64,000 nt of DNA from Pelagibacteraceae bacterium AG-337-G04 (GCA_003282205.1 QBZW01000005.1:47675-111674), one strand, 5' to 3'; shown: positions 1-7,796, counted from the stretch's first letter. Translations and numbers: made by a program. Notes: generated by a model not told the origin, from the letters alone.

Positions 1-777
1 GGTTCTGGTGGAGCTGAAAATTTTATTTCAAACCTTATTGAAGGTGAGGGTGATACAGAGGTAAGCCTAGAATTAAGAGAAAATTATAAACCAGATTTTA
101 GTATACTGGCTGTTAGAGAAATTGAAAAAACAAATAATGGAAACTACTTTGTACAATTTTCCCTTTTTAATACAGAAAAGAATAATGATGAGAGACTAGG
201 AACTAATTTAGGATTCGGAAAAAGATCTTTAAGTGATGATAAAACTTTAATGACAGGTTTTAATTTTTTTTTTGATTATGATAACGAAGGTAATGCAAGA
301 TCAAGTTTGGGATTTGAGGCTAGAAGTGCTGCTTTAGAATTTATATTTAATCAATATTTTGGTATTGATGATGCCTCAAATGAAAAAGTACTTGATGGAT
401 ATGATATTAATCTAGCATCTCAAGTTCCTTATATGCATTGGGCAGATATTTTCATAAATAAATATGAATGGGAGGGCCGAGATAGAGATGATATTAAAGG
501 AACAAAGATTGGGTCAGATTTACTTTTAAGTCCCACTTTTAACTTAGAATTAGCATATGACGATAAAGATAAGGCAGGATTAGAAGATGAATGGTATGTG
601 AATTTGATATTTGTTCATCCACCACGTAATGGAAGTTCACTTCAAGATGGTTTCATAAGTAAAATTGCCTTTAGCGATAAAAAAGATATGACTGATCAAC
701 TTTTAAGAAAAGTAAAGAGACAAAATAAAATCATGGTTGAATTTGATAGTTCAGTAACAATATCAAGGTTAAATTAA
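1..777 (+). CDS. Inverse-autotransporter-type outer-membrane beta-barrel protein, passenger-less (5' truncated by window edge)
   Basis: The frame is open from the first base, so the N-terminus and signal peptide lie outside the window. The protein matches the complete paralogue starting at 2262 along its whole length. Family signs are alternating beta-strand sequence with blocks of the intimin/invasin barrel: NLGFGKR, GFNFFFDYD, GYDINLASQVPYMHW, YEWEGRD. Near the C-terminus stands KVKRQNKIMVEF, equivalent to the post-barrel linker motif V-x-R-N-N-x-I-V-L-E-Y. The protein ends about ten residues later, so no Ig-like or lectin passenger is present. The next gene begins directly after its stop codon in the same frame. 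Barrel assignment is by motif reading; export function is inferred. Confidence 0.72.
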   Translation, partial: GSGGAENFISNLIEGEGDTEVSLELRENYKPDFSILAVREIEKTNNGNYFVQFSLFNTEKNNDERLGTNLGFGKRSLSDDKTLMTGFNFFFDYDNEGNARSSLGFEARSAALEFIFNQYFGIDDASNEKVLDGYDINLASQVPYMHWADIFINKYEWEGRDRDDIKGTKIGSDLLLSPTFNLELAYDDKDKAGLEDEWYVNLIFVHPPRNGSSLQDGFISKIAFSDKKDMTDQLLRKVKRQNKIMVEFDSSVTISRLN

Positions 778-1665
778 ATGAAAAAAATAATTTATTTTAT
801 TTTTTTATATTTAATTTCATTTCAAAGTTACAGTAATGCAGCTTCAGGAACAGGAAATGCAGAAGTTTTAAAAGTAACCATGAAAAAAATAGAGCTTTGT
901 ACCGGATATCAAGGTGGAGATTTTGCTGATGTATTAACTGATGCCTTCTGTAATAATCCAGTTGTTATTGGTAGTGGAGACCAGGTGGTTGATATAGCAG
1001 GAGTAAATGCAGGTGCAGCTGCTGCATCATATGGTAATCCGGCTGTACTGCCGTTAGGTGAAACTTACACTCATCTGAGAGTAACAATCGATAAAAAATT
1101 TACTATTAAAAGTGGAACCATAGATACCGGAGGTACAAACAAAACCGATCAATGTATGACAAAAGCAATAGATGATAGTTTTTATCCAAACAATGAAAGT
1201 CAAGATAAATATACTCACAGAATAGTTGTTGCAGAAGAAGGGAACAGTGGAACTGCAGAGGAGATGAATGTATATTTTACAAATGGTGCCCCTACGTCTA
1301 CTCATGATAACACTGGAACTTATACACAATGTTTTAACGAGGATGCTTGCTCTCAGAAAAATCCTAATTGGTGGAGAACCTGGCTTGATACAGAAGCTGG
1401 GCTTGTAAATAATGGAGATTCACAAATTGCGCAATCAATTCATCAAGCATCAATTGCTACTGATGATTTTATTTTAGTTTATGAGTTAACAAACCCCTAT
1501 ACTGTTACTATGACACCCCCAGAAATTGATATAGCTTTTGGAACCCAAAACGCCATAGGTGCCGAAGAAGTTTGTAATAGTAATGGAAGTAATTGCACAG
1601 GTCAAACCGATGGTATGTGTTCTTTTTACGTAGCTGATGTTGCAGTTCAGATTACAATAAGATAA
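778..1665 (+). CDS. Secreted cysteine-rich protein, putative partner of the upstream barrel
   Basis: No known family recognised. An N-terminal signal peptide (lysines, hydrophobic core, cleavage probably after SNA near residue 21) indicates Sec export. The mature part is rich in Thr, Asn, Gly and short hydrophobic strands, suggesting a beta-sandwich. It has eight cysteines; six correspond in order to those of the paralogue at 3101 and two (VCNSNGSNC) are extra. Shared blocks are CTG near the start, YGNPA, TYTH, PYTVT and AFGT-N near the end. The ATG follows the barrel gene's TAA with no spacer, implying translational coupling. A role as a surface protein delivered with or through the barrel is inference. 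Confidence 0.75.
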   Translation: MKKIIYFIFLYLISFQSYSNAASGTGNAEVLKVTMKKIELCTGYQGGDFADVLTDAFCNNPVVIGSGDQVVDIAGVNAGAAAASYGNPAVLPLGETYTHLRVTIDKKFTIKSGTIDTGGTNKTDQCMTKAIDDSFYPNNESQDKYTHRIVVAEEGNSGTAEEMNVYFTNGAPTSTHDNTGTYTQCFNEDACSQKNPNWWRTWLDTEAGLVNNGDSQIAQSIHQASIATDDFILVYELTNPYTVTMTPPEIDIAFGTQNAIGAEEVCNSNGSNCTGQTDGMCSFYVADVAVQITIR

Positions 1666-1672
1666 TCTCTTG

Positions 1673-1866
1673 ATGATTGGTGATGAGTCTCATCAAATTA
1701 AATTAAACAAAGAAAATCTTAGAAAAAAATCAAAAAATTATAACGATAACTTTTAAAATAAAGAAAATTTTATAAGAGAAGAAGTTTATGAAATTACAAA
1801 ATTAAAACAAAATTCAGAGAGCATTATCCCCGAAATTAGTTTTAATAAACTATCCAAATTTATCTA
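1673..1866 (+). pseudogene. 5' remnant of a duplicated DUF1479 oxygenase gene
   Basis: Translation in one frame gives LRKKSKNYNDNF, then a stop, then REEVYEITKLKQNSES and IIPEISFNKLSK, nearly the same as residues 11-56 of the intact gene at 3909. The in-frame stop TAA at 1754-1756 sits where the intact copy has CAA, a one-base nonsense change. Similarity stops near 1862, so the catalytic domain is gone. Only about 60 codons remain out of roughly 400. It sits just downstream of the first secreted-protein gene, as the intact gene sits downstream of the second. Confidence 0.85.
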
Positions 1867-2218
1867 ATTCACAGAACAAAATTTTATTAGAAGAGAGAAC
1901 TGAACCCCCAGGTTCAAGTAAATTAAATAATGAAAAAAGAGAAAGTGCCTATCACTGCGCTAACTGTGGAGTATAATTTTTGAATCTAATACTAAATACG
2001 AAAGTGGATCAGGCAGGCCTTTATTCTATGAATCTTTGCCCGATGCATTTGAAACTATGACAGATTATCACATTAGTTGTGACAGAACAGAGTATCATTG
2101 TGAGAACTGTGGAGGTCATCATGGCCATATATTTGATGATGGCCCAAAACCTACAGGCAAAAGATATTGCAACAATGGAGTATGTTTAATTTTCAAGCCA
2201 AAACATGTAAAGGGGTAA
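1866..2218 (+). pseudogene. msrB: Frameshifted remnant of methionine-R-sulfoxide reductase (msrB)
   Basis: Two frames together rebuild MsrB. The first part reads LLEERTEPPGSSKLNNEKRE then YHCANCG and meets a stop at 1974-1976. The second, open from about 1976, reads TKYESGSGRPLFYES, then HCENCGGHHGHIFDDGP and PTGKRYC. The two CxxC zinc pairs and the RYC catalytic cysteine region are present, but the N-terminus is missing, the frame is broken, and the usual SGxGWPSF block is altered to SGSGRPLF. A start at 2036 would give only a 60-residue C-terminal piece, unlikely to be active. It fills the gap between the two duplicated units. Confidence 0.82.
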
Positions 2219-2261
2219 TAAAAAACTTGTTCTTAATGGGTTTATTTTGTAAGTATTTATT

Positions 2262-3098
2262 ATGAGAAAAATTTTATTTTTTTTGACACTTATGCTTTTT
2301 GCTACTGGATTAAAAGCTGATGTTTCAGAAAATATTTCAGCGTATTTATCCAATCTTGTCCCAGGTGAGGGTGATACAGAAGTAAGTATTGATTTACGTG
2401 AGAACTATAAACCTGATTATAGTATTCTTGCTGTTAGAGAAATTGAAAAAACAGATAATGGTAATTATTTTACTCAACTTTCATTATTTAATACTGAAAA
2501 AGATAATGATGAAAGAATAGTTGCAAATTTAGGAATTGGTAAAAGAATTTTAAGCGAAGATAAAACATTGCTTACAGGATTTAATGCTTTTATTGATTAC
2601 GATGATAACGACAACGCAAGAACAAGTATAGGATTTGAAATGAGAAGTGCAGTCCTTGAATTAACATATAACAAATACATCAGACTAGATGATGGAGATA
2701 AAGAAAAAGTTTTAGACGGATATGATCTAAGACTAGACTCTCAAATACCATACATGCACTGGGCAAAAGTATTTATTAATTCATATGAATGGGATGGAAG
2801 AGATAGAACAGATATTAAAGGTATGCAGATTGGATCAGATCTTACATTATCTCCTAGTTTACAATTTGAATTTTCACATGATGACAAAGATTTAGCAGGG
2901 CTAGAAGATGAATGGTCAGCGCAGTTAACTTTTGTGCATCCTCCTAGAAAAGGACCAACATTACAAGACGGTTTTTTAAGTTCTTCAGCCTTTAGTGAAA
3001 GTAGAGATATGTCTGATAGTTTACTTACAAAAGTTAAGAGAGATAACAAAATTTTTGTAGAATTTTCTGGGAAAACTACAATATCGAGGGCTGACTAA
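2262..3098 (+). CDS. Inverse-autotransporter-type outer-membrane beta-barrel protein, passenger-less
   Basis: 278 residues with a signal peptide (cleavage likely after GLKA, residue 19), so the mature part is about the size of the 12-strand barrel of intimin/invasin proteins alone. Family blocks: NLGIGKR, GFNAFIDYD, TSIGFEMR, GYDLRLDSQIPYMHW, YEWDGRD. The end reads VKRDNKIFVEF, matching the conserved linker that in true inverse autotransporters leads into the extracellular passenger; here the protein ends within 11 residues. No cysteines in the mature part. A secreted-protein gene starts 2 nt after the stop. Expected location: outer membrane. Function as a translocator or adhesin anchor is inferred. 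Confidence 0.78.
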   Translation: MRKILFFLTLMLFATGLKADVSENISAYLSNLVPGEGDTEVSIDLRENYKPDYSILAVREIEKTDNGNYFTQLSLFNTEKDNDERIVANLGIGKRILSEDKTLLTGFNAFIDYDDNDNARTSIGFEMRSAVLELTYNKYIRLDDGDKEKVLDGYDLRLDSQIPYMHWAKVFINSYEWDGRDRTDIKGMQIGSDLTLSPSLQFEFSHDDKDLAGLEDEWSAQLTFVHPPRKGPTLQDGFLSSSAFSESRDMSDSLLTKVKRDNKIFVEFSGKTTISRAD

Positions 3099-3100
3099 TA

Positions 3101-3859
3101 ATGTTTAAAATTTTTAAATTTGTAATTACTTTGTTTTTAATAGGTTTTTATTACAACTCTTTACAAGCAGCAAATTTTACTCCAAGCACATATATCGTAA
3201 CGATCCAACAGGTAGAAATGTGTACAGGTACAGATGGTTCAGGTTCATGTGAAAATGCAAAAGTAGTTGGAAACGCAACAGAAGAAATGGATATTGCAAG
3301 TGTTGATATATTGGCTGTTGTGTCTGAATACGGTTCACCAGCTATTTTAGAAGTTGGCACTACTTATACACATATGAAAACAACTATGTTACGAACTATT
3401 CAAATGACAGGTACAGCAGATGATGGAGGTGTCACTTGTAATACAGCAGCAGTCACAGATGATAATTATCCAGGAACTGAGGCCGATCAAAAATATTCTC
3501 ATATTCCTGTAATTAATAATGGTCAAACTATGGCTCTCACTGAAGTTAGAATGCAAAATGAGTCCGTAACAAAATGCTTAAACAACGATTGTACCACAAC
3601 TGAAACAGATAGTTCATGGATGAGTTATGGAGCAAAAGATGAAGGAGCTTTATATGCAATACATAATGCTATATCAGGAGACTCAATGATACTAATTCAT
3701 GCATTAACAAAACCCTATACAGTAACGTTAGACACGCCATCATTAGATATGGCTTTTGGTACAGAAAATGTAGGTCAGGTGTTTGCAATAGATACGGGTG
3801 GAACGAAATATTGTAGATTTGATGCATTAGAGCCATCAGTTTCAATTACGATTGAATAA
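3101..3859 (+). CDS. Secreted cysteine-containing protein, paralogue of the one at 778
   Basis: 252 residues with a signal peptide ending near LQA (residue 23). No known family recognised. Six cysteines (EMC, SC, TC, KC with DC, YC) match the six shared with the paralogue, an even number fitting disulfides formed outside the cytoplasm. Conserved blocks include CTG, EYGSPA, TYTHMK, DDNYPG, PYTVT, DMAFGTEN and a C-terminal SITI strand. It follows the barrel gene by 2 nt in a different frame, so the pairing has been kept although the junction differs from the first copy. It may be an exported passenger supplied as a separate chain (inference). Confidence 0.75.
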   Translation: MFKIFKFVITLFLIGFYYNSLQAANFTPSTYIVTIQQVEMCTGTDGSGSCENAKVVGNATEEMDIASVDILAVVSEYGSPAILEVGTTYTHMKTTMLRTIQMTGTADDGGVTCNTAAVTDDNYPGTEADQKYSHIPVINNGQTMALTEVRMQNESVTKCLNNDCTTTETDSSWMSYGAKDEGALYAIHNAISGDSMILIHALTKPYTVTLDTPSLDMAFGTENVGQVFAIDTGGTKYCRFDALEPSVSITIE

Positions 3860-3897
3860 AAAAATATATTTTCTCACATTTTTCCAGTTTAATATCT

Positions 3898-3903
3898 TAT
3901 AAT
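3898..3903 (+). promoter_or_regulatory. Possible -10 box for the DUF1479 gene, leaderless arrangement
   Basis: A perfect TATAAT ends 5 nt before the ATG at 3909. Transcription from it would start at about the start codon, giving a leaderless or nearly leaderless mRNA. No convincing -35 element is seen at 16-18 bp, and in such AT-rich DNA chance matches are common. Confidence 0.3.
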
Positions 3904-3908
3904 TAGAT

Positions 3909-5132
3909 ATGGACAAAATTATTCAAGTAAAAAAAATTTTAAGAAAAAAATCTAAAAACTATAATAATAATTTTCAAAATATTGAAGATTTTGTAAAAAA
4001 AGAAGTTTATGAAATTAAAAAATTAAAACAAAATTCAGAGAATATAATCCCTGAAATTAGCTTTGACAAATTATCCAATGATACCAATTCTATTGAAAAA
4101 TTAATTAAAAAAAGAGGCTGTGTAATTATTAGAGATGTCTTTGATGATAACAGAGTATTGGAATTAGATAAAAGTCTAGAAAATTATATAATTGATAATA
4201 ATTATTATGAGCACCAAAAACAAAAAGTAGGAATTGATAATTATTTTAGCGATTTGAAATCAGGAAAGCCACAAATATATGGATTATACTGGTCTAATAC
4301 ACAATTTGAGATAAGACATTCTAAGGAAATGCAAACAGTAAAAGCATTTCTAAACAATTTGTGGATCTATGAAAATGATGAATATAAAGTTTTTGATCCT
4401 AACCGAGACCTTTGTTATGCAGATAGAGTTCGAAGAAGAGAACCTGGTGACAATAGCTTAGGATTGTCGCCTCACTGTGATGCAGGATCTGTAGAAAGAT
4501 GGACAGATCTTTCATACCAAAAAATATATAATAATATTTTTTCAGATAACTTTAATAATTTTGACCCGTTTAATGCAAAATATAGAGATAGAACTATTGA
4601 ATTTGAGTCACCTGCGGTAGCGCATGTATTTAGAACATTTCAAGGGTGGACTGCTCTAACTGAGCAAGGTCCCAATGATGGAACATTACAATTAATTCCT
4701 ATCGCAAAAGCTATGGCATATGTTTTAACCAGAGCTTTGTTAGATGATGTTCCAGAAAATGAGCTATGTGGATCCAAAGTTGGAAGAGCATTATCGGTTA
4801 ATGAAAATTATCATAGTTTGCTTTTAAAAGGATTAATTTCTATACCTACAATGTACCCAGGTGATACAATTTGGTGGCATCCAGATGTTATTCATGCTGT
4901 TGAAGACAAACATTCAGGAAAAAATTTTTCTAATGTTATTTATGTAGGATCAACACCATATTGTAAAAAAAATTTGGAATATATTAGTCGGCAATCAAAA
5001 AAGTTTTTAGAAGGAAAAAGTCCTCCAGATTTCGCTGCTGAAGACTATGAAATTAATTATAAAGGTAGAGTTACAGTAAATGATTTAAGTGTGTTAGCAA
5101 AAAAACAATTAGGTTTAGTTAATTGGAATTAA
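3909..5132 (+). CDS. DUF1479 family (YbiU-like) Fe(II)/2-oxoglutarate oxygenase
   Basis: 407 residues, typical length for DUF1479, a branch of the double-stranded beta-helix (phytanoyl-CoA dioxygenase-like) enzymes. The iron-binding HxD is His189-Cys-Asp191 in LSPHCDAGSVERW; the distal histidine is His324 or His329 in WWHPDVIHAVED. Other family blocks are AHVFRTFQGWTALTEQGP and DGTLQLIPIA. Substrate is not known for the family. It follows the second barrel/secreted pair by 49 nt, and a decayed copy follows the first pair, so it seems historically part of that unit. Convergent with the glutaredoxin gene, with one base between stops. Confidence 0.85.
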   Translation: MDKIIQVKKILRKKSKNYNNNFQNIEDFVKKEVYEIKKLKQNSENIIPEISFDKLSNDTNSIEKLIKKRGCVIIRDVFDDNRVLELDKSLENYIIDNNYYEHQKQKVGIDNYFSDLKSGKPQIYGLYWSNTQFEIRHSKEMQTVKAFLNNLWIYENDEYKVFDPNRDLCYADRVRRREPGDNSLGLSPHCDAGSVERWTDLSYQKIYNNIFSDNFNNFDPFNAKYRDRTIEFESPAVAHVFRTFQGWTALTEQGPNDGTLQLIPIAKAMAYVLTRALLDDVPENELCGSKVGRALSVNENYHSLLLKGLISIPTMYPGDTIWWHPDVIHAVEDKHSGKNFSNVIYVGSTPYCKKNLEYISRQSKKFLEGKSPPDFAAEDYEINYKGRVTVNDLSVLAKKQLGLVNWN

Positions 5133-5133
5133 C

Positions 5134-5388
5134 TTACTTTAAAGATGCTTCTAGTTGTCCAGTTTTTTCAAGTTCTCTAAGTTCTTGATAGCCACCAACA
5201 TGATCATCATTAAAAAAAATTTGAGGAATTGTTCTTCTCCCATTAGCTTTTTTGATCATTTCATCTCTAATTCCAGGACCACCAGATACATCAATAATTT
5301 TGTATTTAAGATTATTTCTATTAAGTAATCTTTTTGCAGCATCGCAAAAAGCACACATCGGCCCAGAGTACATTGTTATATTTTTCAT
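5134..5388 (-). CDS. grxC: Glutaredoxin 3 (GrxC-type dithiol glutaredoxin)
   Basis: 84 residues, full length for a small bacterial glutaredoxin. Active site is Cys12-Ala-Phe-Cys15, a variant of the usual CPYC. The cis-proline loop RRTIPQIF and the glutathione-binding GGYQEL follow in the expected places. It would reduce protein disulfides and glutathione mixed disulfides in the cytoplasm, using glutathione. The gene lies 28 nt downstream of the DUF2805 gene on the same strand and may be co-transcribed with it. Confidence 0.92.
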   Translation of the reverse strand: MKNITMYSGPMCAFCDAAKRLLNRNNLKYKIIDVSGGPGIRDEMIKKANGRRTIPQIFFNDDHVGGYQELRELEKTGQLEASLK

Positions 5389-5416
5389 ACTTCAGATATA
5401 ATTATTTTTTTTGATT

Positions 5417-5716
5417 TTACCAGTTATGAATTTCATTTTTCTTTATTTTTACTCTTATTTGTTTTCTTGAATATTCAAATTTTTTTCTATGCTTAATACT
5501 TTGCGAATTTACTCTTTTTCTCCATAATCTAAAAGATGAGGGTTTTAAATTTCTTCTCATTATCTTGATTACGTCAGACTCTGTTTTTCCTGTTTTTTTT
5601 TCGATATCCTCAAATGTAATTCTGTCGGCCCAAGCTGCCCAGATAACCCAATCTGGACTCCCAAGTTTTGGCTCAGGATTTTTGACTTTAGTTGTGGGCC
5701 TGTGACTTTTTTTCAT
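5417..5716 (-). CDS. DUF2805 / TIGR03643 family protein
   Basis: 99 residues. The central part has the family signature: WAAWADRITFEDIEKKTG, then VIKIMRRNLKPSSFRLWRKRV, followed by a lysine-rich stretch that often includes KHRKKF. The fold looks like a small helical, possibly helix-turn-helix, basic protein; a role in nucleic-acid binding is inferred from charge only. Function of the family is not established. Located upstream of grxC on the same strand. Confidence 0.8.
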   Translation of the reverse strand: MKKSHRPTTKVKNPEPKLGSPDWVIWAAWADRITFEDIEKKTGKTESDVIKIMRRNLKPSSFRLWRKRVNSQSIKHRKKFEYSRKQIRVKIKKNEIHNW

Positions 5717-5784
5717 AGATTTTTCAGCAAAACTCTAATTAAATTTTAATGCAAATTTTAATGTCTATGATAATATCACTTTTA

Positions 5785-5831
5785 GATAGTCCTATCTAGC
5801 CATCTTTAGCTCCCGGTTTTTTAGGACTATC
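5785..5831 (+). promoter_or_regulatory. Hairpin hiding the ribosome-binding site of the LysE-family gene
   Basis: GATAGTCCTA at 5785-5794 is the exact reverse complement of TAGGACTATC at 5822-5831. The only Shine-Dalgarno-like core, AGGA at 5823-5826, lies in the 3' arm, 10 nt before the ATG at 5837, so the stem would block translation. Two alternative small hairpins are possible: AGATA-GTCC-TATCT using the 5' arm, and TAGGA-CTA-TCCTA using the 3' arm. This on/off geometry is like a translational riboswitch or thermometer-type leader. No known riboswitch consensus was recognised. Structure is seen in sequence; regulation is inferred. Confidence 0.5.
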
Positions 5832-5836
5832 CTAAA

Positions 5837-6451
5837 ATGCTTCCGTTAAATTATTTTCTATTTCTTCAAATTATTCTTTTTATGTTTATAACTCCTGGAA
5901 CACCTAGGATTGTGATCATTTCTTACTCAATGAATTATGGAGTTAAGAAATGTGTATGGACAGCATTAGGAGATGTTACTGCAAATATTATTCAAGCAAC
6001 ACTTGTTATCTTTGTTATTGGTTCATTTATCTCTGAGAATCCTAAATTACTAAATACATTTAAATGGGTTGGAATAATTTATATTTTATATCTTGCTTAT
6101 GATATTTATAAATCTAGACCAAAAGATATAAATGCAGATGAAAAAAATGAAAAAAGTGTTTTATCTTTTTTTAAAGATGGTTTTTTAGTTGCTGGTACAA
6201 GCCCTAAGGCTTGGATGTTTTTTCCATTTATCTTTCCACAATTTATTAATTTTAACTCTAATTATGTTGCTCAATTTATTATTTTAATAACTACATATGT
6301 AATTTTAGATTTTTTATCTTTAGTTGGTTACGCAATTCTAGCAAATAAAATGGTTACTTGGGTTAAAGCGAACGCAAAGGTTATAAACACAATTTCTGCG
6401 TGCGTTTTGATTGTAATTGCAGCTATAATTGCATTTATGCAACAATATTAG
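5837..6451 (+). CDS. LysE/RhtB family amino-acid exporter
   Basis: 204 residues, normal size for the family, with about six hydrophobic segments. The N-terminal block MFITPGTPRIVIISYSMNYG corresponds to the family's TPGP-type motif followed by the G-rich loop, and AGTSPKAWMFF to the conserved NPK/SPK region at mid-protein. It would export an amino acid or similar small molecule across the inner membrane by proton exchange. The start codon is preceded by a hairpin covering the AGGA ribosome-binding site. Monocistronic by layout: divergent from the DUF2805 gene and 93 nt before the next gene. Confidence 0.85.
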   Translation: MLPLNYFLFLQIILFMFITPGTPRIVIISYSMNYGVKKCVWTALGDVTANIIQATLVIFVIGSFISENPKLLNTFKWVGIIYILYLAYDIYKSRPKDINADEKNEKSVLSFFKDGFLVAGTSPKAWMFFPFIFPQFINFNSNYVAQFIILITTYVILDFLSLVGYAILANKMVTWVKANAKVINTISACVLIVIAAIIAFMQQY

Positions 6452-6544
6452 CTTCCAATGCGATACTACTGTTACTTGCAAAAAATTTAATTTCTTTGTT
6501 TAATAGTGATTAAATTAATTAATTAATAATAAAAGAGGAGATAA

Positions 6545-7783
6545 ATGAAAATTAAAAACATTATAGTTACATTTGTTTCTGCATTAGCAATTTTATTCTC
6601 AACATCAGTTGTTTCTTTAGCAAAAGTTGTTGGAGATAAAATTATTTTAGGTGCTGCAATTTCTTTAACTGGAAAATATTCATCTAATGGAGTTCATACT
6701 CAAAACGGTTATAATATGGCCGTTGACAGAATAAACGAAATGGGTGGTATTAAGGTTGGAGGCAAAACTTACAAGTTTGATATTATCTATTACGATGATG
6801 AGTCAAATCCAAAAAGAGCAGCGCAACTTGCAGAAAGATTAATTTCACAAGATGGTGTTGAGTTTATGCTTGGCCCATACAGTTCAGGTTTAACAAAAGC
6901 AATTGCACCTGTAACAGAGAAATATGGTGTTCCAATGGTTGAAGCTAACGGTGCATCAAGATCATTGTTTACAAAAGGCTACAAATATTTATTTGCAGTG
7001 CTTGCACCAGCAAACTTATATTTAGATGTTGCGATTGAAACAGCTGTAGAACTTAATGGTGGAAAAGGTGTAAGAATTGCACAAGCTTTCGAGCAAGATG
7101 CATTCTCACAAGACGTTAGATTAGGTATTTTAGATGCTGCAGAAAGAACTGGATCTAAAATCATAATTGATGACAAACTACCAAAAGAGTTAAATGACAT
7201 GGCTGCAACTTTAGCAAAAGTTAAAGCTGTCAAACCAGATGTTTTAGTTGTTTCTGGACATACAAAAGGTGCATTAACAGCTATTAGACAAATTGCCGAA
7301 ATGAAGGTTGATGTTCCAATGTTAGCAATGACACACTGTGATGCTGCTAAACTATCTAAGCAACACGGTAAGAACTCACAGTATGCTTTGTGTGCATCTC
7401 AATGGCATAAAACTTTAACTTATAAAGATGATTTCTTTAAAGATGGTATGACATATGCTGCAGATTTTGAGAAATTATTTGGTTATGACCCGCCATATCA
7501 ATCAGCAGAGTCATCAGCTGCTTTATTAGTATTTAAAGATGCATTTGAAAGAGCGAATACTTTTGATCAAAAGAAAGTAAGAGATGCACTTGCTGATACT
7601 AATATGCAAACATTCTATGGAAATATCAAATTTGCAGAAGGTGGTCAAAACGTTGACAAGCCAATGGTATTATTCCAAGTTATGTGTGATGATGCAGGAA
7701 AATGTGAAAATAAAGTTGTAGCGCCATTAAAATGGGCATCAGCTGAATTAATTCACCCAATTCCTAAGTGGTCTGAAAGATAA
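6545..7783 (+). CDS. Periplasmic binding protein of Liv-type ABC importer 1 (Peripla_BP_6)
   Basis: 412 residues with a signal peptide (cleavage likely after SLA near residue 26) and the type I periplasmic binding fold: ILGAAISLTGKYSSNG at the start, GGI and DDESNPKRAAQLAERL, then a ligand-pocket stretch LGPYSSGLTKAIAPV. A strong AAGAGGAG ribosome-binding site lies 6 nt upstream of the ATG, and a Rho-independent terminator follows, so this gene is likely made in excess over the permease genes behind it. Ligand is unknown; leucine/isoleucine/valine, polar amino acids or amides are all possible in this family. Confidence 0.9.
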   Translation: MKIKNIIVTFVSALAILFSTSVVSLAKVVGDKIILGAAISLTGKYSSNGVHTQNGYNMAVDRINEMGGIKVGGKTYKFDIIYYDDESNPKRAAQLAERLISQDGVEFMLGPYSSGLTKAIAPVTEKYGVPMVEANGASRSLFTKGYKYLFAVLAPANLYLDVAIETAVELNGGKGVRIAQAFEQDAFSQDVRLGILDAAERTGSKIIIDDKLPKELNDMAATLAKVKAVKPDVLVVSGHTKGALTAIRQIAEMKVDVPMLAMTHCDAAKLSKQHGKNSQYALCASQWHKTLTYKDDFFKDGMTYAADFEKLFGYDPPYQSAESSAALLVFKDAFERANTFDQKKVRDALADTNMQTFYGNIKFAEGGQNVDKPMVLFQVMCDDAGKCENKVVAPLKWASAELIHPIPKWSER

Positions 7784-7796
7784 TAAAAAAAATATT

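Larger units (their letters stand above)
1..4090 (+). repeat. Diverged tandem duplication: barrel gene + secreted-protein gene + DUF1479 gene
   Basis: Copy A is barrel (1-777), secreted protein (778-1665) and the start of a DUF1479 gene (about 1673-1862). Copy B is barrel (2262-3098), secreted protein (3101-3859) and the intact DUF1479 gene from 3909. Gene order, orientation and near-zero spacing agree. Even the DUF1479 5' end is recognisable in both (EVYEI, KLKQNSE, IIPEISF). Divergence at protein level is substantial, so the duplication is old. The third member of copy A has decayed. Confidence 0.8.

Noticed and set aside
250..777. Barrel gene starting at the internal ATG at 250
   Set aside because: The frame is open from base 1 and the upstream codons align with the paralogue, so the true start is outside the window.
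1054..1329. Minus-strand open frame inside the first secreted-protein gene
   Set aside because: Antisense shadow: no ribosome-binding site, odd composition, and the plus-strand gene is supported by its paralogue.
2036..2218. Intact 60-codon gene
   Set aside because: It is only the C-terminal part of a frameshifted MsrB; the N-terminal half is visible upstream in another frame.
6452..6544. Riboswitch before the first binding-protein gene
   Set aside because: The 93-nt gap is A/T-rich with only a repeated TTAAT run and a good Shine-Dalgarno site; no stable stem was found.
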